Assembly: GCA_003280345.1 (NCBI GenBank)
Contig: QCFB01000002.1
Coordinates: 1-64,000, forward strand
Reading direction: 5' to 3'
DNA from: Prochlorococcus sp. AG-363-A16
GTDB taxonomy: Bacteria; Cyanobacteriota; Cyanobacteriia; PCC-6307; Cyanobiaceae
Length of the DNA stretch: 64,000 nt
Position numbers and translations under genes: made by a program. The notes beneath the pieces are model-generated. The model was given only the letters and a program-made list of their open reading frames with translations. It did no database searches and was not told the origin of the DNA. Shown one piece after another: positions 56,737 to 64,000 of this stretch; within the stretch, counting starts at the first letter, position 1, and every line of letters begins with the position of its first letter.

Positions 56737-57576
56737 TCAATCTCCACGATCAGTAAGTATTTCGCAACCGTCCGAAGTCACAAGCACTGTATGTTCCCAC
56801 TGAGCAGACAAACTCCCGTCTTTAGTAACTACAGTCCATTGATCTCTAAGAGTTCGACAAGCCTTACTACCAGCATTGAGAATAGGCTCAACTGCAAGAG
56901 TCATTCCTGAACGAAGAGTAATGTTTGGCAAATCATTTGTCCGGAAATTAAAAACTGATGGTTCTTCATGCAAATTTCGACCTACTCCATGACCTGTGTA
57001 ATCCTCAACAACGCTATAGCCATGAGACTTAACATGATCTTCAATTGCTCCAGCAATATCTAAAAGATTATTTTTAGCTTTTACCTGAGCCAATCCAGCC
57101 ATTAATGCTTCTTTAGCTACTTCACTTAGGCGCTTTCCTTCTTCTGAAACTTCATCAATGCAAATTGTTATGCAACTATCTCCATGATATCCATCAAAGA
57201 AAGCACCTGTATCAACTTTAAGTAGATCCCCAGACTTAATTATTCGTTTTGAACTTGGGATGCCATGGACAACTTCATTGTTGATACTTGCGCAAATACT
57301 GGCAGGGAATCCGTGATACCCCTTAAAGCTTGGTACTGCTCCCATCTCTCTAATTCGACTCTCTGCATACGCATCCAAGTCACCAGTTGTCATACCTGGT
57401 TTAACCATCGAATTGATCTCTCTTAAAACAGTTGCAACGATATGACTAGCCTTGCGCATAATTTCCACTTCCCGCGCAGATTTGATTTCCACCCCTCTTC
57501 TTTGCTGAATACGAGGACCTTTGGATGCAGCCTTTGAAAGAGTGCCTGAAGCAATTAAATCGGCGAAGAGTTTCAT
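56737..57576 (-). CDS. map: Methionine aminopeptidase, type I
   Basis: Map removes the initiator methionine from nascent proteins. The 279-residue protein keeps all metal ligands: [12 protein letters not shown] (two Asp), T-G-H-G-V-G-R (His), A-V-E-P (Glu) and Q-W-E-H-T (Glu). It has about 25 extra N-terminal residues compared with the E. coli enzyme, a pattern seen in cyanobacteria. A probable small gene or its remnant lies 39 bp upstream on the same strand. Confidence 0.96.
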   Translation of the reverse strand: MKLFADLIASGTLSKAASKGPRIQQRRGVEIKSAREVEIMRKASHIVATVLREINSMVKPGMTTGDLDAYAESRIREMGAVPSFKGYHGFPASICASINNEVVHGIPSSKRIIKSGDLLKVDTGAFFDGYHGDSCITICIDEVSEEGKRLSEVAKEALMAGLAQVKAKNNLLDIAGAIEDHVKSHGYSVVEDYTGHGVGRNLHEEPSVFNFRTNDLPNITLRSGMTLAVEPILNAGSKACRTLRDQWTVVTKDGSLSAQWEHTVLVTSDGCEILTDRGD

Positions 57577-57615
57577 GTTGCCGAAAGGAATTAAGAGAAA
57601 AGAGGTTTTAGCGAA

Positions 57616-57873
57616 TTAGGACCGATAGGACCCAATCAATACTCTCGGATCCATTATCGCCAGTTTCACGCTATCAATAACTAAATAGGAATACTTAAAG
57701 AAATAATGAGCTGGCTCAAACATTTCTGAAGCTTCCTCTATGGCCAGCGCCAATAATTCCGTCTGCACTAGCTCATAAAAGTTACTGCTACCACAAGCTT
57801 CTTGATATGCCCAAAGTCAAGGTCGGTTGGAAGAAATTCGTTTAATAAAGCTCACTTGCTTTTGGCTATTCAT
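57616..57873 (-). pseudogene. Small gene interrupted by one in-frame TGA, or a shorter active gene
   Basis: Reading the minus strand from ATG 57873 gives 18 codons, a TGA at 57817-57819, then 66 further sense codons and TAA at 57616. Both parts are protein-like. After the stop the frame reads L-W-A-Y-Q-E-A-C-G, then L-A-L-A-I-E-E-A-S-E-M-F and V-K-L-A-I-M-D-P-R-V-L. A TGG-to-TGA change would join P-W-L-W-A-Y. Alternatives are a GTG start at 57768 giving 50 residues, readthrough, or a chance frame. I do not recognise the family. map follows 39 bp downstream. Confidence 0.5.
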
Positions 57874-58068
57874 TAAGGAGGATGACTGGGGAAACAATCC
57901 AATCAACTTTTGTTCTTAGAAATTCTCTAAGACTGCTATGGATGCTTGCTAAAAGCTAAGGACTCTTAGTTAAACAACTTTGGATCAAAGGAAAACTAAA
58001 GAGAATTCTCAAAAGTTGATTAATGAGCAGTTACAATTCATGTTTGGCTTATTAAACCCGGAGCTGAG
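57874..58068. other. Rest of the 492-bp map-rplS gap; no gene seen
   Basis: This stretch should hold the promoters of the small frame/map (minus) and rplS (plus). AAGGAGG at 57876-57882 runs directly into an ATG with no usable spacing, opening only a 25-codon frame that I do not support. A GAGAATTCTC palindrome occurs near 57998. No RNA family is recognised. Confidence 0.4.
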
Positions 58069-58557
58069 ATGTCAGCGGATTCGAAAGACACCTCCATTAG
58101 CGAGGACATCAATAAAGAGGAACCTAAGAAGGAGTCTGATGCTGAGGAGGCTTCTGCAAAGGCTTCTAACAAGGTTGCAAAGCACTCCCCTACAAAGAGT
58201 CTCAATGCAGAATCTATGATTCGTGCTTTTGAGGAATCCCAGCAAAAAACTAATCTTCCTGAGGTTTATGTTGGCGATACAGTTCGCGTTGGAGTAAGGA
58301 TCAGCGAGGGCAACAAAGAACGCGTCCAGCCCTATGAAGGTGTCGTTATTTCAAAACGTCACGGTGGGCTAAATGAAACGATTACTGTCCGTCGAATTTT
58401 TCAAGGCATAGGTGTTGAAAGGATCTTCTTGCTTCATAGCCCACAAGTAGCCTCAATAAAGGTTGAACGCCGCGGTAAAGTTAGAAGAGCGAAGCTTTTC
58501 TATCTGCGGGAGCGGGTTGGCAAGGCCACTCGTGTAAAGCAGCGCTTCGATCGCTGA
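58069..58557 (+). CDS. rplS: 50S ribosomal protein L19 with long N-terminal extension
   Basis: L19 sits at the 30S-50S interface. The core (about residues 49-162) shows [38 protein letters not shown] and a C-terminal L-R-E-R-V-G-K-A. The first 48 residues are a charged Ser/Lys/Glu/Ala-rich extension, about 45 residues longer than E. coli L19 and typical of marine picocyanobacteria. The start is ATG 58069. A 6-bp hairpin (GCCATC/GATGGC, 58580-58600) follows before tRNA-Trp. Confidence 0.95.
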   Translation: MSADSKDTSISEDINKEEPKKESDAEEASAKASNKVAKHSPTKSLNAESMIRAFEESQQKTNLPEVYVGDTVRVGVRISEGNKERVQPYEGVVISKRHGGLNETITVRRIFQGIGVERIFLLHSPQVASIKVERRGKVRRAKLFYLRERVGKATRVKQRFDR

Positions 58558-58617
58558 GGTACAGCCTCACGAAATCCATGCCATCATCCCCGACGATGGC
58601 CCAAGGTCATTTACAAT

Positions 58618-58690
58618 GCGCCGTTAGTTCAGTTGGTAGAACGCAGGTCTCCAAAACCTGATGTCGGGGGTTCGAGTCCTCCACGGCGCG
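58618..58690 (+). tRNA. tRNA-Trp (anticodon CCA)
   Basis: The 73-nt sequence folds into a full cloverleaf: acceptor GCGCCGT pairs with ACGGCGC, followed by a G discriminator. The D-loop has the usual A-G-T-T-G-G, the anticodon arm CAGGT...ACCTG holds CCA in CTCCAAA, and the T-arm GGGGG...CCTCC carries TTCGAGT. The CCA end is not encoded. It lies between rplS and the hyper-conserved small gene. Confidence 0.96.
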
Positions 58691-58727
58691 TCCGATGCCC
58701 CTTCCTGCAGTTTCCTAAGTTTTGATA

Positions 58728-58916
58728 ATGGAGTTGGATCTTCAACCTGGTGATGTCGTGAAGGTACTCGAATCAGCCGCTCTCGGTTGGGTTCGTGCGC
58801 GAGTCATTAGAGTCAAATCTGGTGGTCGAGTGGTCGTTCAAAGCGATCAAGGCCGTGAGTTCACCGCACGTGGCAATCAAGTGCGACTTATAGAACCCGC
58901 TGGATTCAGACCTTGA
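58728..58916 (+). CDS. Hyper-conserved 62-residue picocyanobacterial protein
   Basis: From ATG 58728 the product has exactly 62 residues (M-E-L-D-L-Q-P-G-D-V-V), the length of the protein described as the hyper-conserved protein of Prochlorococcus and marine Synechococcus, which is nearly invariant across strains. A TTG at 58722 would add two residues. The sequence looks like a small SH3-like or KOW-type barrel (V-V-K-V-L-E-S, R-V-V-V-Q-S-D-Q-G-R-E-F), which would fit RNA or ribosome binding. The tRNA and rplS neighbours support that inference. The function is not established. Confidence 0.85.
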   Translation: MELDLQPGDVVKVLESAALGWVRARVIRVKSGGRVVVQSDQGREFTARGNQVRLIEPAGFRP

Positions 58917-59220
58917 AAAACTAGTCTCTAATTGATCGAATTTGCAAAAAAGTTTTTTCAAGGGCTTTGACCCTTAAAATCCATTATGCATAAGTACTCA
59001 TTAGTGCCTAAGAAAGACCAAGAAGCCTTATGAAACAAAGGATTTTCTTGAGTAGAGTCAATTTTCACCAAAGTCCTTACTCTTTGATTTATTCAAAGAT
59101 CCAAAGAACATTGCCATCGATGTTGACGAGGGGCACGTACTAGATTGATACTTCATTCGTCACTTTGACATTTATAGAGGTCATCTAATCTTGAGTTAAC
59201 TGAGAGACCTCAATCGTTCT
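58917..59220. other. 304-bp gap between the hyper-conserved gene and tRNA-Asp
   Basis: No gene is seen. It contains a small AAGGG/CCCTT hairpin near 58962, a TTGACA box at 59165-59170 upstream of the tRNA with only a weak -10 partner, and an AGGTC/GACCT inverted pair near 59177-59212. These could be the tRNA-Asp promoter region; the reading is tentative. Confidence 0.4.
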
Positions 59221-59294
59221 GGGACCGTAGTTCAACTGGTTAGAGCACCGCCCTGTCACGGCGGAAGTTGCGGGTTCGAACCCCGTCGGTCCCG
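59221..59294 (+). tRNA. tRNA-Asp (anticodon GTC)
   Basis: A 74-nt cloverleaf: acceptor GGGACCG pairs with CGGTCCC, with a G discriminator. The anticodon arm CCGCC...GGCGG holds GTC in CTGTCAC. The T-arm GCGGG...CCCGT carries TTCGAAC. The CCA end is not encoded. gltX begins 27 bp downstream, so the two may share a transcript. Confidence 0.97.
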
Positions 59295-59321
59295 TTTTCA
59301 ATTTCGAGAAAAACTTTGACG

Positions 59322-60746
59322 GTGCGAGTAAGGCTGGCCCCTAGTCCGACAGGCAGCCTACATATTGGTACAGCCAGAACTGCCCTTTTTAACTGGCTCT
59401 TTGCCAAACATGAAGAGGGCAAATTCCTTCTTCGAATAGAGGACACAGACAAAGAAAGATCCAAGCCCGAGTTCACTCAAAACATCCTCGAAGGACTCGA
59501 ATGGCTTGGCCTCCAATGGGATGAACATCTTGTTTTGCAAAGCGAATGTATAAACAACCATCGTGCCGCAATTCAATCATTACTTGATCGTGGATTGGCA
59601 TATCGCTGTTATGCCAATGAGTCTGAACTTGAAGCAATGAGAGAAGCCCAAAAAGCCAATAATCAAGCGCCTCGTTATGACAACCGGCATCGGAATCTAA
59701 GCGCTGATGAAGAGTCAGCTTTTATCGCTGAAGGGAGGACCTCTGTAGTTCGTTTCCGTATAGACAATGACAAACCCATTGCATGGAACGATCTAATTAG
59801 AGGTCCAATGCTATGGCGCGGCGCAGACCTTGGAGGAGATATGGTCATCTCAAGAAGAGCGCCTTCCAATGAAATCGGTGATCCGCTCTACAACCTTGTT
59901 GTAGTTGTTGATGATGCCTCGATGCGAATAACCCATGTCATACGAGGTGAAGATCACATTGCAAATACTGCAAAACAGCTTCTGCTTTATGAGGCTCTTG
60001 AATTAAAGATCCCAATTTTTGCTCACACTCCTTTGATATTGAATTCTGAAGGAAGAAAGCTTTCCAAGCGAGATGGAGTTACCTCTATAAGCGACTTCAA
60101 GGCCATGGGATATACATCAGAAGCAATGACCAACTACATGACTCTTCTTGGATGGTCTGTAATTGAAGGAATGAATGAAAGGTTCACTATTCATGAAGTT
60201 GCCAAAGTTTTCAGCTTTGAACGTGTAAATAAGGCTGGAGCAAAATTTGACTGGGACAAACTTAATTGGATTAATTCTCAAGTGATTCATGCATATTCAT
60301 CAGAGTCACTTCTTAATGAAATTTCGCCACATTGGATTGAAGAAGGCTGGGAGTTACCTAATCATGAATGGTGCATTGCCCTTATTGAACTAATTCAGCC
60401 ATCACTAACTTTGATCAAAGAAGGAGTAGAACAAAGTCGTCCATTTTTTGAAGAGCCAATCTTAGAAACAGATGGACAAAAACAACTAGAAGTAGAAGGA
60501 GCCCGAAAAGCCTTGAAGGCTCTCATAGATCAGCTAGAAATTACCGATTGGGATGGCCTCGAAATAAACATTGCGAAGGAGGTTTTAGCAATTGCTATAG
60601 AAAAAACAGGGGCAAAAAAAGGTTTAATGATGAAAAGTATTAGAGCCGCCCTTCTCGGCAGAATGAAAGGTCCGGACCTTCTAACTACATGGTCTCTCTT
60701 AGCCAGGGTCGGGAAGGACAGGGATCGATTGAGAAGTTGCCTTTGA
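59322..60746 (+). CDS. gltX: Glutamyl-tRNA synthetase
   Basis: This class I synthetase charges tRNA-Glu, feeding both translation and the C5 tetrapyrrole route through HemL. The HIGH motif is [11 protein letters not shown] and KMSKS appears as K-L-S-K-R-D-G. I chose GTG 59322 (474 residues); the longer frame begins inside tRNA-Asp, which rules it out. Its last 48 bp overlap the 3' end of the convergent nhaP gene, an unusually long tail-to-tail overlap. Confidence 0.97.
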   Translation: MRVRLAPSPTGSLHIGTARTALFNWLFAKHEEGKFLLRIEDTDKERSKPEFTQNILEGLEWLGLQWDEHLVLQSECINNHRAAIQSLLDRGLAYRCYANESELEAMREAQKANNQAPRYDNRHRNLSADEESAFIAEGRTSVVRFRIDNDKPIAWNDLIRGPMLWRGADLGGDMVISRRAPSNEIGDPLYNLVVVVDDASMRITHVIRGEDHIANTAKQLLLYEALELKIPIFAHTPLILNSEGRKLSKRDGVTSISDFKAMGYTSEAMTNYMTLLGWSVIEGMNERFTIHEVAKVFSFERVNKAGAKFDWDKLNWINSQVIHAYSSESLLNEISPHWIEEGWELPNHEWCIALIELIQPSLTLIKEGVEQSRPFFEEPILETDGQKQLEVEGARKALKALIDQLEITDWDGLEINIAKEVLAIAIEKTGAKKGLMMKSIRAALLGRMKGPDLLTTWSLLARVGKDRDRLRSCL

Positions 60747-61967
60747 GCCATCGCCATCACCAGTTGAGGCCTCCTCATTTGAAAGTAGACCCAAACTCTT
60801 AGCCAAAGGTTGTGCTGTAAGTCCCTGGAAACCAACAGTCATTAGAATTGTCAAGAACACCAACCCCTGAAGTCTTCCTGCTCCGAGAACACCAGCTTGT
60901 TCTAAACGAATTGAAAATAGAGACGCAACCGCTGCTGTCACTATTCCCCTTGGGGCAAGCCAACCTAAAAACAATCTTTGCCTTATATCAAGAGGAAGGC
61001 CAATAGTCGCAAGGCTTACAGCAACAGGACGTACAACCAACATCAAAACGAGAACGCAAGTAATACCTCCCCAGCCAAGAGGACTTAGCTCTCCCCAAGA
61101 AACGTCAGCAGCAAGAAGTGGGAACAACATTGTTATGGCTAATTGTGCAAGTTCTCTTATTAACTGATCAAGCTGAGTCGCTTGAGTTGCAGGTCTACGC
61201 CCTACAACTAACCCAGCAGCAACTGAAGCAGGTAGTCCAGATTCAGGCAAAAGCCATTCACAAACTCCATAAAGGAGAAAAAGAACCCCAAGAGTTAGTT
61301 GTAAACGTGTACCCACTAATCCATCTGGCCCTAAACGTTTCAAGCCCTCGGAAAGAAGCAATCCAGCCAACAAACCAATCAGAACACCGCCTCCCAGTCG
61401 AGCAAACAAACCCATAGCCAACTCCTTCCATCCATGTAGATCACCAACTAAAAGTTCAAGCAGCAACAAAGCCAAAACAGCTCCTACTGGCTCCAACACC
61501 AGGCCTTCTGCTTCAAGAACATCTCCAAGTGGCGAAGCAAGCTTTATTTGCTGAACAAGAGGTGTTACCACTGTCGGTCCTGTAGCAAGAACTATTGCGC
61601 TATATACAGCTGATACTGACCAACTCAACCCAGCCAACCAATGAGCAGCAAGCAAGCCAGCTGCAAGCGAGAAAACAAGCCTTATTAAAGAGATTCTCAA
61701 AACAGTGTTCTTAATGGTGTCCCCAGGAAGGCGGAGCTTGAGGCCACCATCAAACAAAACAAGGCTCACTAACAAGCCCACAATGGTCTCTAAGCCTTGA
61801 CCCAAATCAAGGGGTTCAACAAGACCCAATCCCGATCGACCTATTAGCAATCCAGACAAAAGGAGAAGAACTACTCCTGGGAGCCCTGTAAGTGCAGCCA
61901 AAAGTCTTGCTCCCGCACCTGCGAAAACTGTTACACCCCATAAAAGACCTAACCGCTCAGGTGTCAT
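60699..61967 (-). CDS. nhaP: Na+/H+ antiporter (CPA1/NhaP type)
   Basis: This 422-residue membrane protein of about 12 helices has the CPA motif L-F-D-G-G-L-K-L near residue 73 and the [10 protein letters not shown] segment. A polar C-terminal tail follows. It likely exchanges Na+ or K+ for H+ across the cytoplasmic or thylakoid membrane, useful in seawater. No RCK domain is present. The 48-bp overlap with gltX at the 3' ends leaves no separate terminator space. Confidence 0.92.
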   Translation of the reverse strand: MTPERLGLLWGVTVFAGAGARLLAALTGLPGVVLLLLSGLLIGRSGLGLVEPLDLGQGLETIVGLLVSLVLFDGGLKLRLPGDTIKNTVLRISLIRLVFSLAAGLLAAHWLAGLSWSVSAVYSAIVLATGPTVVTPLVQQIKLASPLGDVLEAEGLVLEPVGAVLALLLLELLVGDLHGWKELAMGLFARLGGGVLIGLLAGLLLSEGLKRLGPDGLVGTRLQLTLGVLFLLYGVCEWLLPESGLPASVAAGLVVGRRPATQATQLDQLIRELAQLAITMLFPLLAADVSWGELSPLGWGGITCVLVLMLVVRPVAVSLATIGLPLDIRQRLFLGWLAPRGIVTAAVASLFSIRLEQAGVLGAGRLQGLVFLTILMTVGFQGLTAQPLAKSLGLLSNEEASTGDGDGSKATSQSIPVLPDPG

Positions 61968-62274
61968 AAAAAACCTGAAGCAGAGGTTGAATCTTCAATT
62001 CAATAATTGATCTTGAGAACAAAATGGGAACAAAAAAAGAACCTCGCACTCGATCACACAGAGCGGTAATTTGGACAATCCCTCACTCGAGAAGAAATTA
62101 ATGGTTATCTTATATAACTCCATAAACTTTTAAATGGAAGTGGAAAAAACCTCTTAGATCTATAAAGTACATAAATGCAAACGGCTCAAACCCAGGAGAA
62201 CATATCTACTTATCCCTCACGATACGACTGCAAATATCAATTACTTAAAGATCATCAAAAAATATTGCCATCAT
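61968..62274. other. 307-bp intergenic region, no gene supported
   Basis: AT-rich gap upstream of nhaP and downstream of the DUF1643 gene. A 42-codon minus-strand frame runs here but does not look like a protein. It likely holds the nhaP promoter (TTATATAA-type sequence near 62111-62118). No RNA family is recognised. Confidence 0.4.
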
Positions 62275-62805
62275 TCAATTGAAAGGTCTCAAAACCTCTT
62301 TACTAGAAGCATAAAGTGGGTGTCGAGGGTGTCCATCTCTAGTCAGCCCAATAGACAATGGCCCAAGAGCATCTGGTAATTTCTTGGCACGATAATTAAC
62401 ATGCCTTTCCAACAAACTCAAAACTTTTAAATTGCGATCAATCCAAGTCCCTTTGACTCCCCAGCCATACCAAAGATCCCAAAGAGGACTCTTAGACCAT
62501 TCATAAACTTTAAAAGAAAGTTCCTCGTCATTTCTTTTACCAATTGGATCTGAGCAATGTCTAAGTAATGAGGGGGATTTACTCACCCGGCCAAATAAAT
62601 TCACCACAATCAAAGTTCCATACCCCCAATAACAAGTGAAACCTAAGAGTCTCTTTAAAGTTGCGTCATCTTGTTTATCATTTGCTTTAGAGGGGTTTAA
62701 TCCTATAAACAATAAAGTGCGCTTTTCATTAGAAATACTTCGTTTTAACCACCATCGATAGAGGCCACAAGAACTAAAAAAAGCATTTGACTCTAGAAAA
62801 ATCAC
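62275..62805 (-). CDS. DUF1643 protein
   Basis: This 176-residue protein fits the DUF1643 family: L-L-F-I-G-L-N-P-S-K-A-N, D-D-A-T-L-K-R-L and V-N-L-F-G-R are its hallmarks. An acidic-site pattern and the compact size suggest a soluble enzyme, but no activity is known. The start is GTG 62805. It lies downstream of hli on the same strand, and composition matches its neighbours. Confidence 0.85.
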   Translation of the reverse strand: MIFLESNAFFSSCGLYRWWLKRSISNEKRTLLFIGLNPSKANDKQDDATLKRLLGFTCYWGYGTLIVVNLFGRVSKSPSLLRHCSDPIGKRNDEELSFKVYEWSKSPLWDLWYGWGVKGTWIDRNLKVLSLLERHVNYRAKKLPDALGPLSIGLTRDGHPRHPLYASSKEVLRPFN

Positions 62806-62846
62806 TTTCTATACATCCAACTTATAAAAATAATATTTCTTTTTTT

Positions 62847-63029
62847 TCACTTAATAACAAATAAATTTAAGGCAACCAATAATCCAAGCCCAACGGCAAG
62901 GCCAAACATAGCCATTCGACCATTCCATATTTCTGCTTGAGGAGTAAAACCTCTTCTCCATGAATTCAAAACACCATCATCTATAGGTTCAGATGGCTTA
63001 TTGGTATTACTCTCATTCTGAGAATCCAT
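62847..63029 (-). CDS. hli: High-light-inducible protein (Hlip)
   Basis: This 60-residue single-helix protein binds chlorophyll and carotenoid and protects photosystems under light stress. The ligand motif is Glu33-x-x-Asn36-Gly-Arg38-Met-Ala-Met and the helix continues to the end (F-G-L-A-V-G-L-G-L-L-V-A-L). I chose ATG 63029; a longer frame from 63062 adds eleven residues. It sits immediately downstream of tsaD (42 bp). The same helix motif is fused to ferrochelatase at 6.3 kb. Confidence 0.93.
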   Translation of the reverse strand: MDSQNESNTNKPSEPIDDGVLNSWRRGFTPQAEIWNGRMAMFGLAVGLGLLVALNLFVIK

Positions 63030-63071
63030 TACCTTATAGCTCCATATAAATTGTGGCCACAAATTACTTTC

Positions 63072-64000
63072 TTAGAAAGGTGGAATTGAATTATATAGAG
63101 AACTTGCTTCATCTAAGGCCAATCTAGGTGAAACCCCTAATTGCATAGAACTAGAAAGGCTCCCTGTCCCCAATCTACTCAAAGCAGCTGCTGCAATCAT
63201 TGCAGCGTTATCAGTACAAAAAGCTTTTGGGGCCAAATACACTTCAATTGAATGCTTATAGGCCTTATCAATCATCATTTTGCGTAATCGTTGATTAGCA
63301 GCCACTCCTCCTACCATTACAAGTTTATTTAAACCTTGATCAAGAGCACAGCACAAACTTCTACTTACCAAGACCTCTGAAACAACTTGTTCAAAACTTG
63401 CAGCCAAGTCCTCTAGCGGAAGAGTTTTTCCCGACGATTTAATTGACTCAACTTGCCGGAGCATTGCAGTTTTAAGTCCACTAAAAGAAAATGCATAACG
63501 ATAAAAACCTCCTCCAGGTTTCGAGACCCTTCCCTTAGGCAGAGGAAATTTCCTAGAGTCTCCAAGTTTTGCAACAACCTCGATAGCAGGTCCCCCTGGA
63601 TAAGGCAAGCCCAATAAACGTGCCACTTTGTCAAAGGCTTCTCCCGCAGCATCATCGTGACTACGGCCAAGAAGCGTGTATTTGCCTTCAGAAATAACTT
63701 TAATCAACTCTGTATGACCACCACTTACCAATAAAACAAGGTAAGGAGGCTTGGGTGGATTATCCCCAAGAAGAATCGATGCAAGATGACCTTCCAAATG
63801 ATGCACACCTAGAAAAGGAAGGTCATATAAAGAAGCAAGGGTACGTCCAGTTACTGATCCAATCAATAAAGCTCCCGACAAACCAGGTGCAACAGTTGCT
63901 GCAACAGCATCTATATCTTCCATTGAAAGCCCAGAATCTGCTAATGCCTCCTCAAGAAGCAATGGCAAAGCTTCCAAATGCATTCTTGAAGCAATTTCAG
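63072..64000 (-). CDS. tsaD: tRNA N6-threonylcarbamoyladenosine transferase subunit, N-terminus cut by window edge
   Basis: TsaD attaches threonylcarbamoyl to A37 of ANN-decoding tRNAs. The visible 309 or so residues begin at E-I-A-S-R-M-H and show the metal-binding H-H-L-E-G-H, the ATP-binding [10 protein letters not shown] and the C-terminal D-N-A-A-M-I-A. The N-terminal part, with G-I-E-T-S-C-D-E-T, lies outside the window. The gene is complete at its 3' end. hli follows on the same strand. Confidence 0.95.
   Translation of the reverse strand, partial: EIASRMHLEALPLLLEEALADSGLSMEDIDAVAATVAPGLSGALLIGSVTGRTLASLYDLPFLGVHHLEGHLASILLGDNPPKPPYLVLLVSGGHTELIKVISEGKYTLLGRSHDDAAGEAFDKVARLLGLPYPGGPAIEVVAKLGDSRKFPLPKGRVSKPGGGFYRYAFSFSGLKTAMLRQVESIKSSGKTLPLEDLAASFEQVVSEVLVSRSLCCALDQGLNKLVMVGGVAANQRLRKMMIDKAYKHSIEVYLAPKAFCTDNAAMIAAAALSRLGTGSLSSSMQLGVSPRLALDEASSLYNSIPPF

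Noticed and set aside
59268-59321. Longer gltX start
   Set aside because: It would begin inside tRNA-Asp; GTG 59322 gives the normal N-terminus.

Overview
The window is chromosomal DNA of a marine picocyanobacterium, most likely a low-light Prochlorococcus (SS120/MIT9211-like). The reasons are an AT-rich sequence (roughly 40% G+C by eye), very tight gene packing, a chlorophyll-binding helix fused to ferrochelatase, a high-light-inducible protein, Psb27, a Tab2 homolog, and the small hyper-conserved picocyanobacterial protein between tRNA-Trp and tRNA-Asp. The genus is an inference from gene content; no search was run.

Layout. 1-9.5 kb: end of an S1-like protein, Tab2, PgeF, an FAD oxidoreductase, an SNase-like secreted protein, ilvB with an added zinc ribbon, hemH, a lone tyrosine recombinase and cobO. 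9.5-24 kb: pyrH-frr, a geranylgeranyl-reductase-like protein, EF-hand transaldolase, ftsI with a likely ftsL, a CPBP protease, a two-domain histidine phosphatase, a degenerate dihydroorotase, lepB, an Spx-like protein and a pyrophosphatase lacking one catalytic Asp. 24-36 kb: proS, psb27, purA, a PfkB kinase, cutA, cobK, ssb, argB, a TPR-DUF3153 protein and priA. 35.9-41 kb: a structured non-coding block, rpoD, hemC, a second (intact) pyrophosphatase and an M32 carboxypeptidase. 41-49 kb: transporters (TauE-like, iron-type ABC permease), YjbQ, a pterin dehydratase, a CobW GTPase, a UPF0104 protein and larC. 49-64 kb: xth, hemL, prohibitin, YajQ, SLOG and DRTGG proteins, an SDR, map, rplS, tRNA-Trp, hcp, tRNA-Asp, gltX, nhaP, hli and tsaD.

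How they work together. Tetrapyrrole supply is strongly represented: gltX (Glu-tRNA), hemL (ALA), hemC, hemH, plus the cobalamin branch (cobO, cobK) and Hlip-type pigment-binding helices. Information processing (pyrH, frr, proS, gltX, rplS, tsaD, rpoD, priA, ssb, map) and envelope/division genes (ftsI, ftsL-like, lepB, pgeF) fill much of the rest. Most genes are single-copy housekeeping genes. I see no phage, IS element, CRISPR array or genomic island.

Nothing here is clearly a new multi-gene system. The most unusual observations are: (1) two perfect 13-bp-arm, 3-nt-loop inverted repeats, each 29 bp, inside two unrelated coding sequences; (2) an unlisted small gene upstream of map interrupted by one in-frame TGA; (3) a hairpin-rich block of about 185 nt between priA and rpoD that looks like a non-coding RNA; (4) paired pyrophosphatases, one lacking the catalytic Asp; (5) domain add-ons (zinc ribbon on IlvB, EF-hands on transaldolase, Hlip helix on ferrochelatase).
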